Assembly: GCF_042140125.1 (NCBI RefSeq)
Contig: NZ_CP159473.1
Source of the DNA: Rhodophyticola sp017644125
GTDB lineage: Bacteria; Pseudomonadota; Alphaproteobacteria; Rhodobacterales; Rhodobacteraceae
DNA: 64,000 nucleotides
Direction: 5' to 3' (one strand)
Below the pieces are notes generated by a model. It was given only the letters and a program-made list of their open reading frames with translations, was not told the origin of the DNA and ran no database searches. The position numbers were made by a program, and so were the translations under genes. Below are positions 42,693-51,903 of this stretch, piece by piece (position 1 is the stretch's first letter; every line of letters starts with the position of its first letter).

Positions 42693-43571
42693 TCACCGCA
42701 GGGCAAAGGTGGCCTTGGCATTCATCGGTCCCAATGGCTCAACCAGATTTCGCTTCGTTAAATCAATGAGATGGGCGAGAATGTTGCGTTCGGCCATGGG
42801 CAGGAGCGCGGCGGGCGTGTCGGTGTAGATCCGGCCGGCCAGCGCGGCGGTGTCGGCAGGCGCCCGGCTGAGCGCGTCCATGATCGCGGTTTCGCGGGCC
42901 CGGCGATGGGCCACCAGCGCCTCACATCTGTCCTGCGGTGTCGTGACCGGGTCTCCGTGTCCGGGATAATAGACCCTGTCGCCACGCGCCGGCAGCCGGG
43001 CGAGGGAGGCGTAAAAGGCGGTCATGTCGCCATCGGGTGGCGAAATCAGCGAACTGGACCACCCCATGACCAGATCACCGCTGAAGAGCGCCCCGGCCCA
43101 GCCAAAGCTCAGATGGTTGGCCATGTGACCCGGGGTTTCCAGCGTTTCGATCTGCCAGCCATCGCCATGGAGCAGGCTGCCATGGACCAGTTGCCTGTCG
43201 GGGACGAACCCCTCGTCGATCCCCTCTCCGCCGCCGATCCGGTCGTCGCGCGCCAGCTTCTGCATCACCGGGCTGCGGCCCCAGTCGCTTGGCCCCGCCG
43301 CCAGAACCGGCGCGCCGGTTGCCTCGGCCAGCGGGCGGGCGAGGGGGGAGTGGTCCAGATGGGAATGGGTCACCAGAATATGCGAGATCCGCTGCCCCGG
43401 CTCCAAAGCCTCCAGAATGGCGGCCAGATGCGACATGATCATCGGGCCGGGGTCGATCACGGCGATATCCGTGCCGCCGATCAGATAGGTATTGGTGCCC
43501 CGCCCGGTCATCGGCGACGGGTTGGGCGCAACGATCACGCGCAAACCGGGTTCCAATTCCGTGGCCGTCAT
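42693..43571 (-). CDS. MBL-fold metallo-hydrolase (LACTB2/glyoxalase II-like)
   Basis: 292 aa. Metal site THSHLDHSPLA (HxHxDH), GHMANHLSFGW, FSGDLVMGWSSSLISPPDGD, and PGHGDPVTTP. A C-terminal winged-helix-like part (AERNILAHLIDLTKRNLVEP) matches LACTB2-type hydrolases. Bacterial substrates of this group are unknown (thioesters or RNA). Transcribed divergently from the histidine kinase, with 44 bases between starts. Confidence 0.87.
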   Translation of the reverse strand: MTATELEPGLRVIVAPNPSPMTGRGTNTYLIGGTDIAVIDPGPMIMSHLAAILEALEPGQRISHILVTHSHLDHSPLARPLAEATGAPVLAAGPSDWGRSPVMQKLARDDRIGGGEGIDEGFVPDRQLVHGSLLHGDGWQIETLETPGHMANHLSFGWAGALFSGDLVMGWSSSLISPPDGDMTAFYASLARLPARGDRVYYPGHGDPVTTPQDRCEALVAHRRARETAIMDALSRAPADTAALAGRIYTDTPAALLPMAERNILAHLIDLTKRNLVEPLGPMNAKATFALR

Positions 43572-43615
43572 CCGCTTGTCCTTTGCACCGCCGCGCGCCC
43601 CGGGTTAGATGGGCC

Positions 43616-44917
43616 ATGATGTTCGGCTGGCTCAAGAGATTCATGCCGCGGGGGCTTTACGGCCGGGCCGCATTGATCCTGATCGTGCCGATCGTCACGT
43701 TGCAACTTGTCGTCTCGGCGGCGTTTCTGCAACGTCATTTCGAGGATGTGACGCAGCAGTTGACCGCCGCGCTGGTGCTCGATCTGCGCTATATGCTGGC
43801 CCGGTGGGAGCGGGAGGGCGGGCAGGCCGCAGCCGACGCGGCGGCGTCCCTCCAACTCAGGCTCACCGGCGATCCGCCGCCGGAAGAGGACGCGCGGCTG
43901 TTCTATGACCTGTCGGGCCGCAAGGTCATGGCCGAGTTGCAGGCGCGCGTGCCGGAAGTGACCTGGATAGATCTGGCCGAAAACGACAGGCTGGTCCAGA
44001 TCGGTCTGATCACGCCCGATGGCCCGGTGGAGGTCGAGGTGATGCGCGGGCGCGTGTCGGCTTCCAACCCGCATCAATTGCTCGTGCTGATGCTGTTCAC
44101 CGGGCTTCTGATGACCGCCATCGCCTATTTCTTCCTGCGCAATCAATTGCGCCCGATCCGGCGGCTGGCGCGCGCGGCGGAGGAGTTCGGCAAGGGCAGG
44201 GTGGTGTCCTACAACCCGCGCGGCGCGCTGGAGGTGCGATCGGCGGGGCGCGCCTTTCTGGACATGCGCAACCGTATCGAACAGCAGATCGAACAGCGCA
44301 CGATGATGCTCTCCGGCGTCAGCCACGATCTGCGCACCCCTCTGACGCGGATGAAGCTTGGCCTCAGCCTGCAGGAGAGAACACCGGAGATCGAGGCGCT
44401 GGAACGCGATGTGGCCGAGATGCAGGTGCTTCTGACGACGTTTCTCGATTTCGCCCGTGCCGATGCGCTGGATGATCCCGCCCCGACAAATCCCAAGGAT
44501 CTGGTCGACCGGATCATCGAGGATGCGGCCCGCGGCGGCGGTACGGTGGAGCTGGTCGCGCCGGACGATGTTCCGCAGGTGGAAATCCGCCCTCAGGCCG
44601 TGCGCCGTGCCCTTGGCAATCTGGTTTCGAACGCGCTGCGTTATGGCCATCATGCGCGGGTCACGCTGCATGTTCTGGATCATGCCGTGCGCTACACGGT
44701 GGAAGATGACGGCCCCGGCATCCCCCCCGATCAGCGCGCCGATGCGTTGCGCCCCTTTGCCCGGCTGGATGAGGCGCGCAATCAGGACAAGGGGACCGGC
44801 GTCGGGCTTGGTCTTGCCATCGCCAGCGATATCGCACGCAGTCACGGCGGCACGCTGCGGCTGAGCCAAAGCGCCGATCTCGGCGGCCTCAGGGTCGATC
44901 TGGTTCTGGCGCGTTAG
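43616..44917 (+). CDS. Sensor histidine kinase, EnvZ-like, orphan
   Basis: 433 aa from ATG 43616. Two membrane segments (about 17-38 and 154-174) bracket a periplasmic domain. HAMP (LRNQLRPIRRLARAAEEFG) and the H-box SGVSHDLRTPLTRMKLGL with His237 follow. The N-, G1- and G2-boxes are NLVSNALRYG, EDDGPGIPPD and GTGVGLGLAI. It belongs to the OmpR/EnvZ class. No response-regulator gene is next to it: the neighbours are an MBL hydrolase and a tRNA. The partner may lie elsewhere. Confidence 0.9.
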   Translation: MMFGWLKRFMPRGLYGRAALILIVPIVTLQLVVSAAFLQRHFEDVTQQLTAALVLDLRYMLARWEREGGQAAADAAASLQLRLTGDPPPEEDARLFYDLSGRKVMAELQARVPEVTWIDLAENDRLVQIGLITPDGPVEVEVMRGRVSASNPHQLLVLMLFTGLLMTAIAYFFLRNQLRPIRRLARAAEEFGKGRVVSYNPRGALEVRSAGRAFLDMRNRIEQQIEQRTMMLSGVSHDLRTPLTRMKLGLSLQERTPEIEALERDVAEMQVLLTTFLDFARADALDDPAPTNPKDLVDRIIEDAARGGGTVELVAPDDVPQVEIRPQAVRRALGNLVSNALRYGHHARVTLHVLDHAVRYTVEDDGPGIPPDQRADALRPFARLDEARNQDKGTGVGLGLAIASDIARSHGGTLRLSQSADLGGLRVDLVLAR

Positions 44918-45024
44918 GCCTGACCGTGCCGACGGTTCAGCTTTGAAATCTGCCCCACGGTGCCAATTCGCGTGGGGCATATTCCCCCATAAGGTATTGA
45001 TATTAAATTATTTTTAGAAGGCGG

Positions 45025-45101
45025 TGGTAGGCCCGGCAGGACTCGAACCTGCAACCAAAGCGTTATGAGCGCTCTGCTCTAACCAATTGAGCTACAGGCC
45101 C
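45025..45101 (-). tRNA. tRNA with CAT anticodon (elongator Met or lysidine-modified Ile2)
   Basis: 77 bases including CCA. Anticodon stem-loop GCGCTCATAACGC, T-arm GGTTCGAGTCC, and acceptor GGGCCTG with CGGGCCT (G1 facing T72, a wobble pair). It lacks the three G-C pairs of initiator tRNA, so it is not fMet. Sequence alone does not separate elongator Met from Ile2 here. Confidence 0.9.
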
Positions 45102-45202
45102 GCCTGAGGCAGAGGCTTATCACCTTGCTCCGGCCCGTCAAGCTTGCGCGGTCGCGCCCACTGCCTTATGGCGTCGCGGGAGCCAGCGGACGGAGAGCTT
45201 CG

Positions 45203-45607
45203 ATGCCGAACTTGCCCATTTTGTGCCTGCGTTATCTGCTGTGGCTGGTCGGTGTCACTCTGGTGTTTCTGCTGGCGGTCAATCTGGCCGGGCTGCCGCT
45301 TGGTCCGGCGACGCAGGTGATCCTCGCCTCCGCCCCGGCGATCGAAATCGCCGCCAATGCCATTCGCCGCGCGGGTGTCATCCCGCCCTTCAGGGCCTGG
45401 GTTCAGCTCTGGGCGGCGATGTTTGCGGTTTACGTGCTGCTGGAGCTGGTGTTCATCGCCACCTTCGCGCCGCAGCTTTTCGGCATTCTCGCGCGGATGG
45501 CGGAGGGCAGCCAGGGTTATCTGATTGCGCGCGCCATGGTTCTGCCGATGCTGGCGCTGTTTCTCTATCTGGGCGTGCGCTCGGAACGCGCGCGTCCCGG
45601 GCGGTAG
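45203..45607 (+). CDS. Four-helix membrane protein, ABZJ_00895-like
   Basis: 134 aa from ATG 45203, with CGGAGAG upstream. Four hydrophobic segments: YLLWLVGVTLVFLLAVNLAG, ATQVILASAPAIEIAANAI, AWVQLWAAMFAVYVLLELVF and ARAMVLPMLALFLYLGV. The layout and helix order resemble the small uncharacterised ABZJ_00895 family, but this is a weak match from memory. It precedes purM by 60 bases, perhaps co-transcribed. Confidence 0.65.
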   Translation: MPNLPILCLRYLLWLVGVTLVFLLAVNLAGLPLGPATQVILASAPAIEIAANAIRRAGVIPPFRAWVQLWAAMFAVYVLLELVFIATFAPQLFGILARMAEGSQGYLIARAMVLPMLALFLYLGVRSERARPGR

Positions 45608-45667
45608 CGGAGATGGACAGCCACCCGGCCCGCTGCTAGCAGGGCCGGGACTGTCAAAGGGGGCAAG

Positions 45668-46714
45668 ATGACCGACGCGAAAAACAGCCTGACCTATGCC
45701 GAGGCGGGGGTCGATATCGACGCGGGCAACGATCTGGTCGAACGGATCAAGCCGCTTGCGGCGGCCACCGCCCGGCCCGGCGTGATGGCGGGCCTTGGCG
45801 GGTTCGGCGCGCTGTTCGATCTGAAAGCCGCGGGCTATGACGATCCGGTGCTGGTGGCCGCGACCGATGGCGTCGGCACCAAGCTGCGGATCGCGATTGA
45901 TACCGGCAAGCTCGATACGATCGGCATCGACCTTGTGGCGATGTGCGTCAACGATCTGGTCTGTCAGGGGGCGGAGCCGCTGTTTTTCCTCGATTACTTC
46001 GCAACCGGCAAGCTGGATGTGGAGGGCGCGGCGCAGATCGTCGAAGGCATCGCACGGGGCTGCGAAGGTGCGGGCTGTGCACTGATCGGCGGAGAGACCG
46101 CGGAGATGCCGGGCATGTATCAGGCCGGTGATTTCGATCTTGCGGGCTTTGCGGTGGGGGCGATGGAACGCGGCGCGGTCTTGCCCGCCGGGGTCGGGGC
46201 GGGCGATGTGCTCCTGGGCCTCGCATCCGACGGGGTGCATTCGAACGGCTATTCGCTGGTCCGCCGGGTGGTCGATATGTCGGGTCTGGGATGGGACGCG
46301 CAGGCGCCCTTCGCCCCGGGGCCACTGGGCGCCGAATTGCTGACGCCGACGCGTCTTTACGTCAAACCGGCCCTTGCCGCCATCCGGGCGGGGGGTGTTC
46401 ATGCGCTGGCCCATATCACCGGCGGCGGGCTGACCGAAAACCTGCCCCGCATCCTGCCGGACGGCATGGGCGCGCTGATCGATCTGGGCAGCTGGCCCCT
46501 GCCACCGGTCTTCGGATGGCTGGCGGATGTCGGCGGGATGGCCGAGGCCGAGATGCTGAAAACCTTCAATGCCGGCATCGGCATGGTTCTGGTCGTGGCG
46601 GAGGACCGGGCGGAGCGTCTGGCCGGGATTCTGAGCGCCGAAGGGGAAACCGTGTTCCGCATCGGGACGGTCACGGAGGATGCGGGCATCCGGTATTCCG
46701 GGGCGCTTGGGTGA
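45668..46714 (+). CDS. purM: Phosphoribosylformylglycinamidine cyclo-ligase
   Basis: 348 aa, the usual length. AIRS motifs: SLTYAEAGVDIDAGNDLVE, LVAATDGVGTKLRIA, GIDLVAMCVNDLVCQGAEPL, IGGETAEMPGMY, and ASDGVHSNGYSLVRRVV. Catalyses ATP-dependent ring closure of FGAM to AIR. GTGA overlap with purN shows translational coupling. Confidence 0.97.
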   Translation: MTDAKNSLTYAEAGVDIDAGNDLVERIKPLAAATARPGVMAGLGGFGALFDLKAAGYDDPVLVAATDGVGTKLRIAIDTGKLDTIGIDLVAMCVNDLVCQGAEPLFFLDYFATGKLDVEGAAQIVEGIARGCEGAGCALIGGETAEMPGMYQAGDFDLAGFAVGAMERGAVLPAGVGAGDVLLGLASDGVHSNGYSLVRRVVDMSGLGWDAQAPFAPGPLGAELLTPTRLYVKPALAAIRAGGVHALAHITGGGLTENLPRILPDGMGALIDLGSWPLPPVFGWLADVGGMAEAEMLKTFNAGIGMVLVVAEDRAERLAGILSAEGETVFRIGTVTEDAGIRYSGALG

Positions 46715-47304
46715 GCAAACGGGTGGCAATTCTGCTCTCGGGCGGCGGGTCCAACATGGTCGCGCTGGCCGAGAGCATGACCGGCGATCATCCGGCGCGG
46801 CCCTGTCTGGTGCTGGCCAATTCCGAGCGGGCGGGCGGGCTGCAGAAGGCCGCCGCGCGGGGCATTCCGACCGCCGTCGTCGATCATCGGCCGTTCAGGG
46901 GCGACCGGCCCGCATTCGAGGCGGTTCTGAACGACAGGCTGGAGGCCGCCCGCCCCGATATCATCTGTCTTGCGGGGTTCATGCGTGTCCTCACCGAAGG
47001 TTTCGTGGCCCGCTGGCAGGGCCGGATGCTCAACATACATCCGTCGCTCCTGCCGAAGTACCGGGGCCTTGAGACCCATGCCCGCGCGCTTGCGGCGGGC
47101 GACGCGGAACATGGCTGCACCGTGCACGAGGTGACGCCCGCGCTGGATGACGGCCCGATCCTCGGTCAGGCCCGTGTGGCCATCGAGCCCGGCGATACGG
47201 CCGAGACGCTGGCCGCCCGCGTGCTAATCATGGAACACCGGCTTTATCCTGCGGTTCTGCGCCGCTTCGCGGCAGGCGACCGCCGGCCCGTTTTCCTGCC
47301 CTGA
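46711..47304 (+). CDS. purN: Phosphoribosylglycinamide formyltransferase
   Basis: 197 aa from GTG 46711, overlapping purM. Features: VAILLSGGGSNMVAL (phosphate-binding), LAGFMRVLTEGFVARWQGRM, NIHPSLLPKYRG with the catalytic Asn-His, and HEVTPALDDGPILGQARV (catalytic Asp). Transfers a formyl group from 10-formyl-THF to GAR. Starting with GTG is supported by the perfect GTGA junction. Confidence 0.97.
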   Translation: MSKRVAILLSGGGSNMVALAESMTGDHPARPCLVLANSERAGGLQKAAARGIPTAVVDHRPFRGDRPAFEAVLNDRLEAARPDIICLAGFMRVLTEGFVARWQGRMLNIHPSLLPKYRGLETHARALAAGDAEHGCTVHEVTPALDDGPILGQARVAIEPGDTAETLAARVLIMEHRLYPAVLRRFAAGDRRPVFLP

Positions 47305-47426
47305 GCCCCTGCGTCGCACGCCGCGGATGCTCGCCGCCCCGGGCTTCTGGCCATCGCAGGAGCCCTAAGCGTCAAGACACTTTCAATTCCGATGCGGCTG
47401 GCCTATCACCGCGCCCCAGACAACCT

Positions 47427-48617
47427 ATGACCCGTTTGCAGGAAAAGCTCCCGATTTTGCCCCAGACCCTGACCACCACCGATGCGCTTGCCGCGTTTTG
47501 CGCCCGCGCTGCCACCGTGCCCTATGTCACCGTCGATACCGAGTTTCTGCGCGAACGCACCTATTTCGCGCAGCTTTGCCTCGTCCAGCTTGCCCTGCCC
47601 GGCACCGATGAGAGCAACGCCGTTCTGATCGACCCGCTGGCGGACGGCATCTCGCTCGAACCGCTCTACGATCTGTTCGCGAACGAGGCCGTGGTGAAGG
47701 TATTCCACGCCGCGCGTCAGGATCTGGAGATTTTCCATGTGGAGGGCGATGTCGTCCCCACGCCGCTGTTCGATACGCAGGTGGCGGCCATGGTCTGTGG
47801 CTATGGCGATCAGGTCGGCTATGAAACGCTGGTCCGCAAGATCACCAAGGGCGGCGTCGACAAATCCTCGCGCTTCACCGATTGGTCCCGCCGTCCCCTG
47901 TCCGACGCGCAGAAAACCTATGCGCTGGCCGATGTCACGCATCTGCGCCAGATCTACGAGCATCTTGCCACACGGCTGGAAGAGACCGGTCGCACCGCCT
48001 GGATGGAAGAAGAACTGAGCACACTCACGGATGCCAGCAATTACGTGGTGGAGCCGGAAAATGCGTGGCGGCGGCTGAAGCTGCGCAGCAATTCCGGGCG
48101 GTTTCTGGCCATCGTCCGGGAACTGGCGGCGTTCCGCGAAACCCATGCCCAGACCCGCAATATTCCCCGCAACCGGGTGATCAAGGATGACGCGTTGATG
48201 GAGATCGCGTCATCCAAGCCGAAATCCCTTGAAGATCTGGGCAAATCGCGGCTGCTTCTGCGCGAGGCGCGACGCGGCGAGATCGCCGAGGGGCTGATTG
48301 CCGCGGTGGCCCGGGGTGTCTCTGCCGATCCGAAAACCTTCCCCGACATGCCCGCGGGCCGTGACCGCTCGGCATTGAACCCGGCATTGGCGGATCTGCT
48401 GCGGGTGCTGTTGAAAGCCAAGGCGGAGGAGGCCGGCGTGGCGCAGAAACTGATCGCCTCGGCCGCCGATCTCGACGATATCGCGGCAGGGCACCATGAC
48501 GGGCTCTGGTCCAAGGGGTGGCGCCGCAAGGTGTTCGGCGAGGATGCGCTGCGGCTCACGCGCGGCGAGATTGCGCTGTCGGCCAATGGCCAGAAGGTTC
48601 AGATCATCACGGTCTAG
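47427..48617 (+). CDS. rnd: Ribonuclease D
   Basis: 396 aa. DEDDy exonuclease domain: VTVDTEFLRERTYFAQLCLVQ (DxE), VKVFHAARQDLEIF (second Asp), and SDAQKTYALADVTHLRQIYE (Tyr and final Asp). HRDC repeats follow (LAAFRETHAQTRNIPRNRVI). RNase D trims 3' ends of tRNA precursors. Its own promoter lies presumably in the 122 bases after purN. Confidence 0.95.
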   Translation: MTRLQEKLPILPQTLTTTDALAAFCARAATVPYVTVDTEFLRERTYFAQLCLVQLALPGTDESNAVLIDPLADGISLEPLYDLFANEAVVKVFHAARQDLEIFHVEGDVVPTPLFDTQVAAMVCGYGDQVGYETLVRKITKGGVDKSSRFTDWSRRPLSDAQKTYALADVTHLRQIYEHLATRLEETGRTAWMEEELSTLTDASNYVVEPENAWRRLKLRSNSGRFLAIVRELAAFRETHAQTRNIPRNRVIKDDALMEIASSKPKSLEDLGKSRLLLREARRGEIAEGLIAAVARGVSADPKTFPDMPAGRDRSALNPALADLLRVLLKAKAEEAGVAQKLIASAADLDDIAAGHHDGLWSKGWRRKVFGEDALRLTRGEIALSANGQKVQIITV

Positions 48618-48641
48618 CCCGCGCCGGGCCGGTCGCTTGCG

Positions 48642-49088
48642 TCACCGCCGGTTGACGCTCCGCCGGTTCGTCTGGGCCTGCACGACGATGGTGCGGATCC
48701 CCTGCAAATCCTGATTGCTCAATTCGGTCCCGGCCAGAACCTCGCGGGAGCGCTGCGTGCCCTCCCGGGTGGCGACCGGGGGTTCGAAAACGCGGAACTC
48801 ATAAACGATGCGGCCCTCGCCCCGTTCCACCTCGACCAGATCGGCCATCCAGTAGCCTTGCCGGGGCGGCAGACCCATCGCGCGCACGATCGCGCCGCCG
48901 GGATGCGGGTCCACGTTCAGGCTGATCACCTGCGCCACCAGCGGGCGCGGGTCGGTCACGACCACGGTTTCCACCACCGCAACGCGCTCTTCGCGGTCAT
49001 TGCCGAACCAGTTGAACGGGTTCAGCCGCGTCGAACAGGCCGAAAGCCCCAGAATTACTGTCAGCGTGATCAGCAGACGAAATGCCAT
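48642..49088 (-). CDS. Small lipoprotein, hypothetical
   Basis: 148 aa. The N-terminal signal ends in a lipobox, LGLSAC (Cys18), so the mature protein is lipid-anchored. The following region is rich in V and R, with RLNPFNWFGNDREERVAVVE conserved-looking. This type occurs widely in Rhodobacterales as an uncharacterised envelope protein. Convergent with rnd and back to back with sufE. Confidence 0.75.
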   Translation of the reverse strand: MAFRLLITLTVILGLSACSTRLNPFNWFGNDREERVAVVETVVVTDPRPLVAQVISLNVDPHPGGAIVRAMGLPPRQGYWMADLVEVERGEGRIVYEFRVFEPPVATREGTQRSREVLAGTELSNQDLQGIRTIVVQAQTNRRSVNRR

Positions 49089-49211
49089 CTTGCCCCTCCG
49101 GCTTTTTCTTGAGGAAATGCGTAGCGCATTGGCCCGGCGATGAAAAGCGCCTCTGGACGTTTGCGGGTCTGCGGCCTACCTCAGGAACGCAATCGGATAA
49201 CGGAGGTACCC

Positions 49212-49643
49212 ATGGCCAGCGCGGCATTTGATGAGATCGCGGAAACCTTTGAGTTTCTGGACGATTGGGAAGACCGCTATCGCCATGTTATCGAGCTGGG
49301 CAAGGCCATGGACCCGCTGGAGGAGGCTTTTCGCGTGCCCGCCACCAAGGTGGACGGCTGCGCCAGCCAGGTCTGGATCCTGCCGCGGATCGACGGGCAG
49401 GGGCCCGATGCGGTGTTCAGTTTTCAGGGCGAAAGCGACGCGATGATCGTGCGCGGGCTGATCGCGGTGCTGCATGCGCTCTATTCCGGGCTGACCGTGG
49501 ACGAGGTTCTGAAGGTCGATGCCGGCGGCGAACTGGCCCGGCTGGGATTGAACGATCATCTCTCCGCGCAGCGGTCCAACGGGTTGCGCGCGATGGTCGA
49601 GCGGATCCGGAAACTGGCCGGCGAAACCGTGGCCGCCGCCTGA
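49212..49643 (+). CDS. sufE: SufE-family cysteine desulfuration protein
   Basis: 143 aa. ATG 49212 follows GGAGG by 5 bases. The SufE core EEAFRVPATKVDGCASQVW holds the sulfur-accepting Cys50. SDAMIVRGLIAVLHALYSG follows. It accepts persulfide sulfur from SufS in Fe-S cluster assembly. It lies alone rather than with sufBCDS. Confidence 0.93.
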   Translation: MASAAFDEIAETFEFLDDWEDRYRHVIELGKAMDPLEEAFRVPATKVDGCASQVWILPRIDGQGPDAVFSFQGESDAMIVRGLIAVLHALYSGLTVDEVLKVDAGGELARLGLNDHLSAQRSNGLRAMVERIRKLAGETVAAA

Positions 49644-49666
49644 GCCAGCCCCCCTGCAACCCGCGC

Positions 49667-50293
49667 CTACAAGGGGCGCAACGCGGCCTCCAGATCGCCG
49701 TAGCCGGTGAACCGCCGCTCGAAATCGAGCTTCAGGAATGCCGCGCAATCCCTTGCTTTCGCGGTCAGCGCAGGGTCGTCGGTCTGCGCCTGATAGACCA
49801 GCTTGGTGTAATGGCCGAAATACATGTCCCGCAACTCGGGGTGCCGGTCCAGGCCAAGCGGTTTCGTCACGAAGGCGTCGAATTGCCGGACAAGGAAATC
49901 GGTGAGATAGAAGGCGGATATCTCGTCACGTGCGGCAAACTCCGCATTCCCCTCGAAAAAACTGTAACAATGCGGGCCTTCGATCATCTCGACGCCCAGC
50001 TCGGCGCAGCGGGCCTGTAACAATCCGCCGGTCCCGCAATCGGCATAGGCCACGAAAATCTCGCCATATCTCTCGCGCTGCTCTGCGACGGCCCAGGCCA
50101 CTGCGTCCGGAATTCTTTCGGGCGTGTTGTGCAATATCGCCGGCAGGCAATGCAGGTCCAGATGTGACCAGCCGTTTATGTTAATGATATCAATGATCTC
50201 GCGCGCCAGCGCCCCGCAGGCCAGGATCAGGACGCGCCCGTCTTTCTGTGCGTGGATGCCATGATTTGTCAGGGTTTCGTCATCTATGTGCAT
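49667..50293 (-). CDS. DUF1638 domain protein
   Basis: 208 aa. VLILACGALAREIIDII, LDLHCLPAILHNTPERIPDAV, FVAYADCGTGGLL and GPHCYSFFEG are the conserved DUF1638 blocks, with several invariant cysteines and histidines that could bind metal. Genes of this family commonly sit with corrinoid protein and methyltransferase genes; here those are 3-6 kb away (52821 and 54871). A role in B12-dependent methyl transfer is inferred. There is no good ribosome binding site before ATG 50293, so the start is uncertain. Confidence 0.85.
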   Translation of the reverse strand: MHIDDETLTNHGIHAQKDGRVLILACGALAREIIDIININGWSHLDLHCLPAILHNTPERIPDAVAWAVAEQRERYGEIFVAYADCGTGGLLQARCAELGVEMIEGPHCYSFFEGNAEFAARDEISAFYLTDFLVRQFDAFVTKPLGLDRHPELRDMYFGHYTKLVYQAQTDDPALTAKARDCAAFLKLDFERRFTGYGDLEAALRPL

Positions 50294-50417
50294 TGAAACA
50301 CTTTACACCAGTCCGTGCGCTCACGGCGCTGTGGGTTGAGCGGATCAGACCCTTGGCAGAGTCTGGCGTCAAGACAAACCCGGATCTCAGACAGACCGTA
50401 TTCGAAGGATAGTACCG

Positions 50418-50930
50418 ATGACAGCCACCACAACGCCCACCGCCAGCAGCGCCAGCCTGCCCACGATCAATCTGCACACGCTCGCCCTGATCCTGATCAG
50501 CGGCGCGGCGGGCACATTGGCCTTCGACCTCTGGGGCAAGGCGATTTCACCGATGCTCGGGTTCGCGCAACTGGCGCCCGTCGGTCTGGCGCGCGGCTTT
50601 CTGGGCGCGCTTGGCCTGCCGAACGGTGCGGCGGCGGGGAACTTCATGCATCTCTTTCTGGTGGGGGCCATCGCCTATCCGGTGGGCTGGCTTTTCATCG
50701 CCCGCCCCGTCATCGCCCGCATCCTGCCCGGGCTGCATTGGGCCATCGGCTCGGCCATCTATGGGGCCGGTCTGTGGGTCTTCGCCATCGGCGGGATCAC
50801 GATGATCGCGGGGCTGCCGTTCTTCCTGGGCTTTACCGGGATCACGTGGGTCGCTTTGGCCGGGCATGTGTTTTACGCCATCGCCGCGGCGGCCGCGGTT
50901 GTATATCTGGAACGGCTGCGGAGCCGGTGA
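50418..50930 (+). CDS. Hypothetical membrane protein (170 aa)
   Basis: Four hydrophobic segments (LALILISGAAGTLAFDLW, HLFLVGAIAYPVGWLFIA, WAIGSAIYGAGLWVFAIGG, AGHVFYAIAAAAAVVYLE), with a threonine-rich N-terminus. No family recognised with confidence. Divergent from the DUF1638 gene with 124 bases between the starts. Confidence 0.7.
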   Translation: MTATTTPTASSASLPTINLHTLALILISGAAGTLAFDLWGKAISPMLGFAQLAPVGLARGFLGALGLPNGAAAGNFMHLFLVGAIAYPVGWLFIARPVIARILPGLHWAIGSAIYGAGLWVFAIGGITMIAGLPFFLGFTGITWVALAGHVFYAIAAAAAVVYLERLRSR

Positions 50931-51042
50931 TCCAGCCGGATCGGGTGGGTAGGAACGAGGGCCCCGTGACGCGCGCGGGCCCTTCGGCGGTCAGGCGGGA
51001 TGTCTTGTCTTGGGCCGGTCGTCCTACCCGGGGGCGGCAGGG

Positions 51043-51903
51043 TCAAACCGGCCTGAGGCGCGGCCCCAGAACCGCCAGCGCCAGCCCCGCCATGATCACC
51101 AGGGCCCCGGTCACCTCCAGCGGGGTGAGACGCTCGCCAAGCACCAGCGCCGCCGTGGCGATGCCCACGACCGGGATCAGCAGCGCGAAGGGCGTGACAT
51201 CGGCGGCCTTGTGCCGTGCCAGAAGCGCGCCCCAGAGCGAGTATCCCAGAACCGTTGAAATCAGCGCCACATAGACCACCGCAACCCAGCCCTGCATGCT
51301 GAGCGCGGCAATCGTGGCGACGGGTTCCGGCCCCTCCACCGCCAGCGACAGGGCCAGCATCGGAACCGGCGGAACGAGGCTGGCCCAGATGAAGAGCGGC
51401 AGCATCGAAACGCCGCGCAGACCTTTCAGGACCAGATTGCCGCCAGCCCAGCACAGCGCCCCGCACAAGACCAGCCCAAGGCCCACCCGCGTCAGGTTTC
51501 CGCCCGCGCCCACGCCGAAAATCACCAGCCCCGCGACCGCGACCGAGATCCCGAGTATCTGAATGCCGCGCACCCGTTCCCCCAGAAACAGCGCCGACAG
51601 AAGGATCGTGAGCGGCGCCTGCGCCTGCAGCAGCAACGACGCCAGCCCGGCCGTCACATCCGCCCGCATCGCGGCGAAAAGAAACGCAAATTGCCCCATG
51701 TTGATCAGCGTGCCCACGGCGAGGATTTTCCACCATGGCACGGGCGGGCGGGGCAGGACGGCCAGCAGCGGCAACAGGATCAGAAAGCGCAGGCCCACGA
51801 AAAGAAAGGGCGGCAGTTCGTCCAACGCCAGCTTCATGGCCGTGAAATTGGAGCCCCAGGCGATGATCACGATCGCGACGATGGCAAGATCGCGGCCGTT
51901 CAT
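51043..51903 (-). CDS. EamA-family (DMT) transporter
   Basis: 286 aa from ATG 51903, overlapping the phosphatase stop (ATGA). Ten hydrophobic helices in two EamA halves. IIAWGSNFTAMKLALDELPP opens helix 1, and TPFALLIPVVGIATAALVLGE marks the second half. It resembles the cysteine/O-acetylserine exporter branch, but substrate is unproven. Co-translated with the upstream phosphoesterase. Confidence 0.88.
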   Translation of the reverse strand: MNGRDLAIVAIVIIAWGSNFTAMKLALDELPPFLFVGLRFLILLPLLAVLPRPPVPWWKILAVGTLINMGQFAFLFAAMRADVTAGLASLLLQAQAPLTILLSALFLGERVRGIQILGISVAVAGLVIFGVGAGGNLTRVGLGLVLCGALCWAGGNLVLKGLRGVSMLPLFIWASLVPPVPMLALSLAVEGPEPVATIAALSMQGWVAVVYVALISTVLGYSLWGALLARHKAADVTPFALLIPVVGIATAALVLGERLTPLEVTGALVIMAGLALAVLGPRLRPV

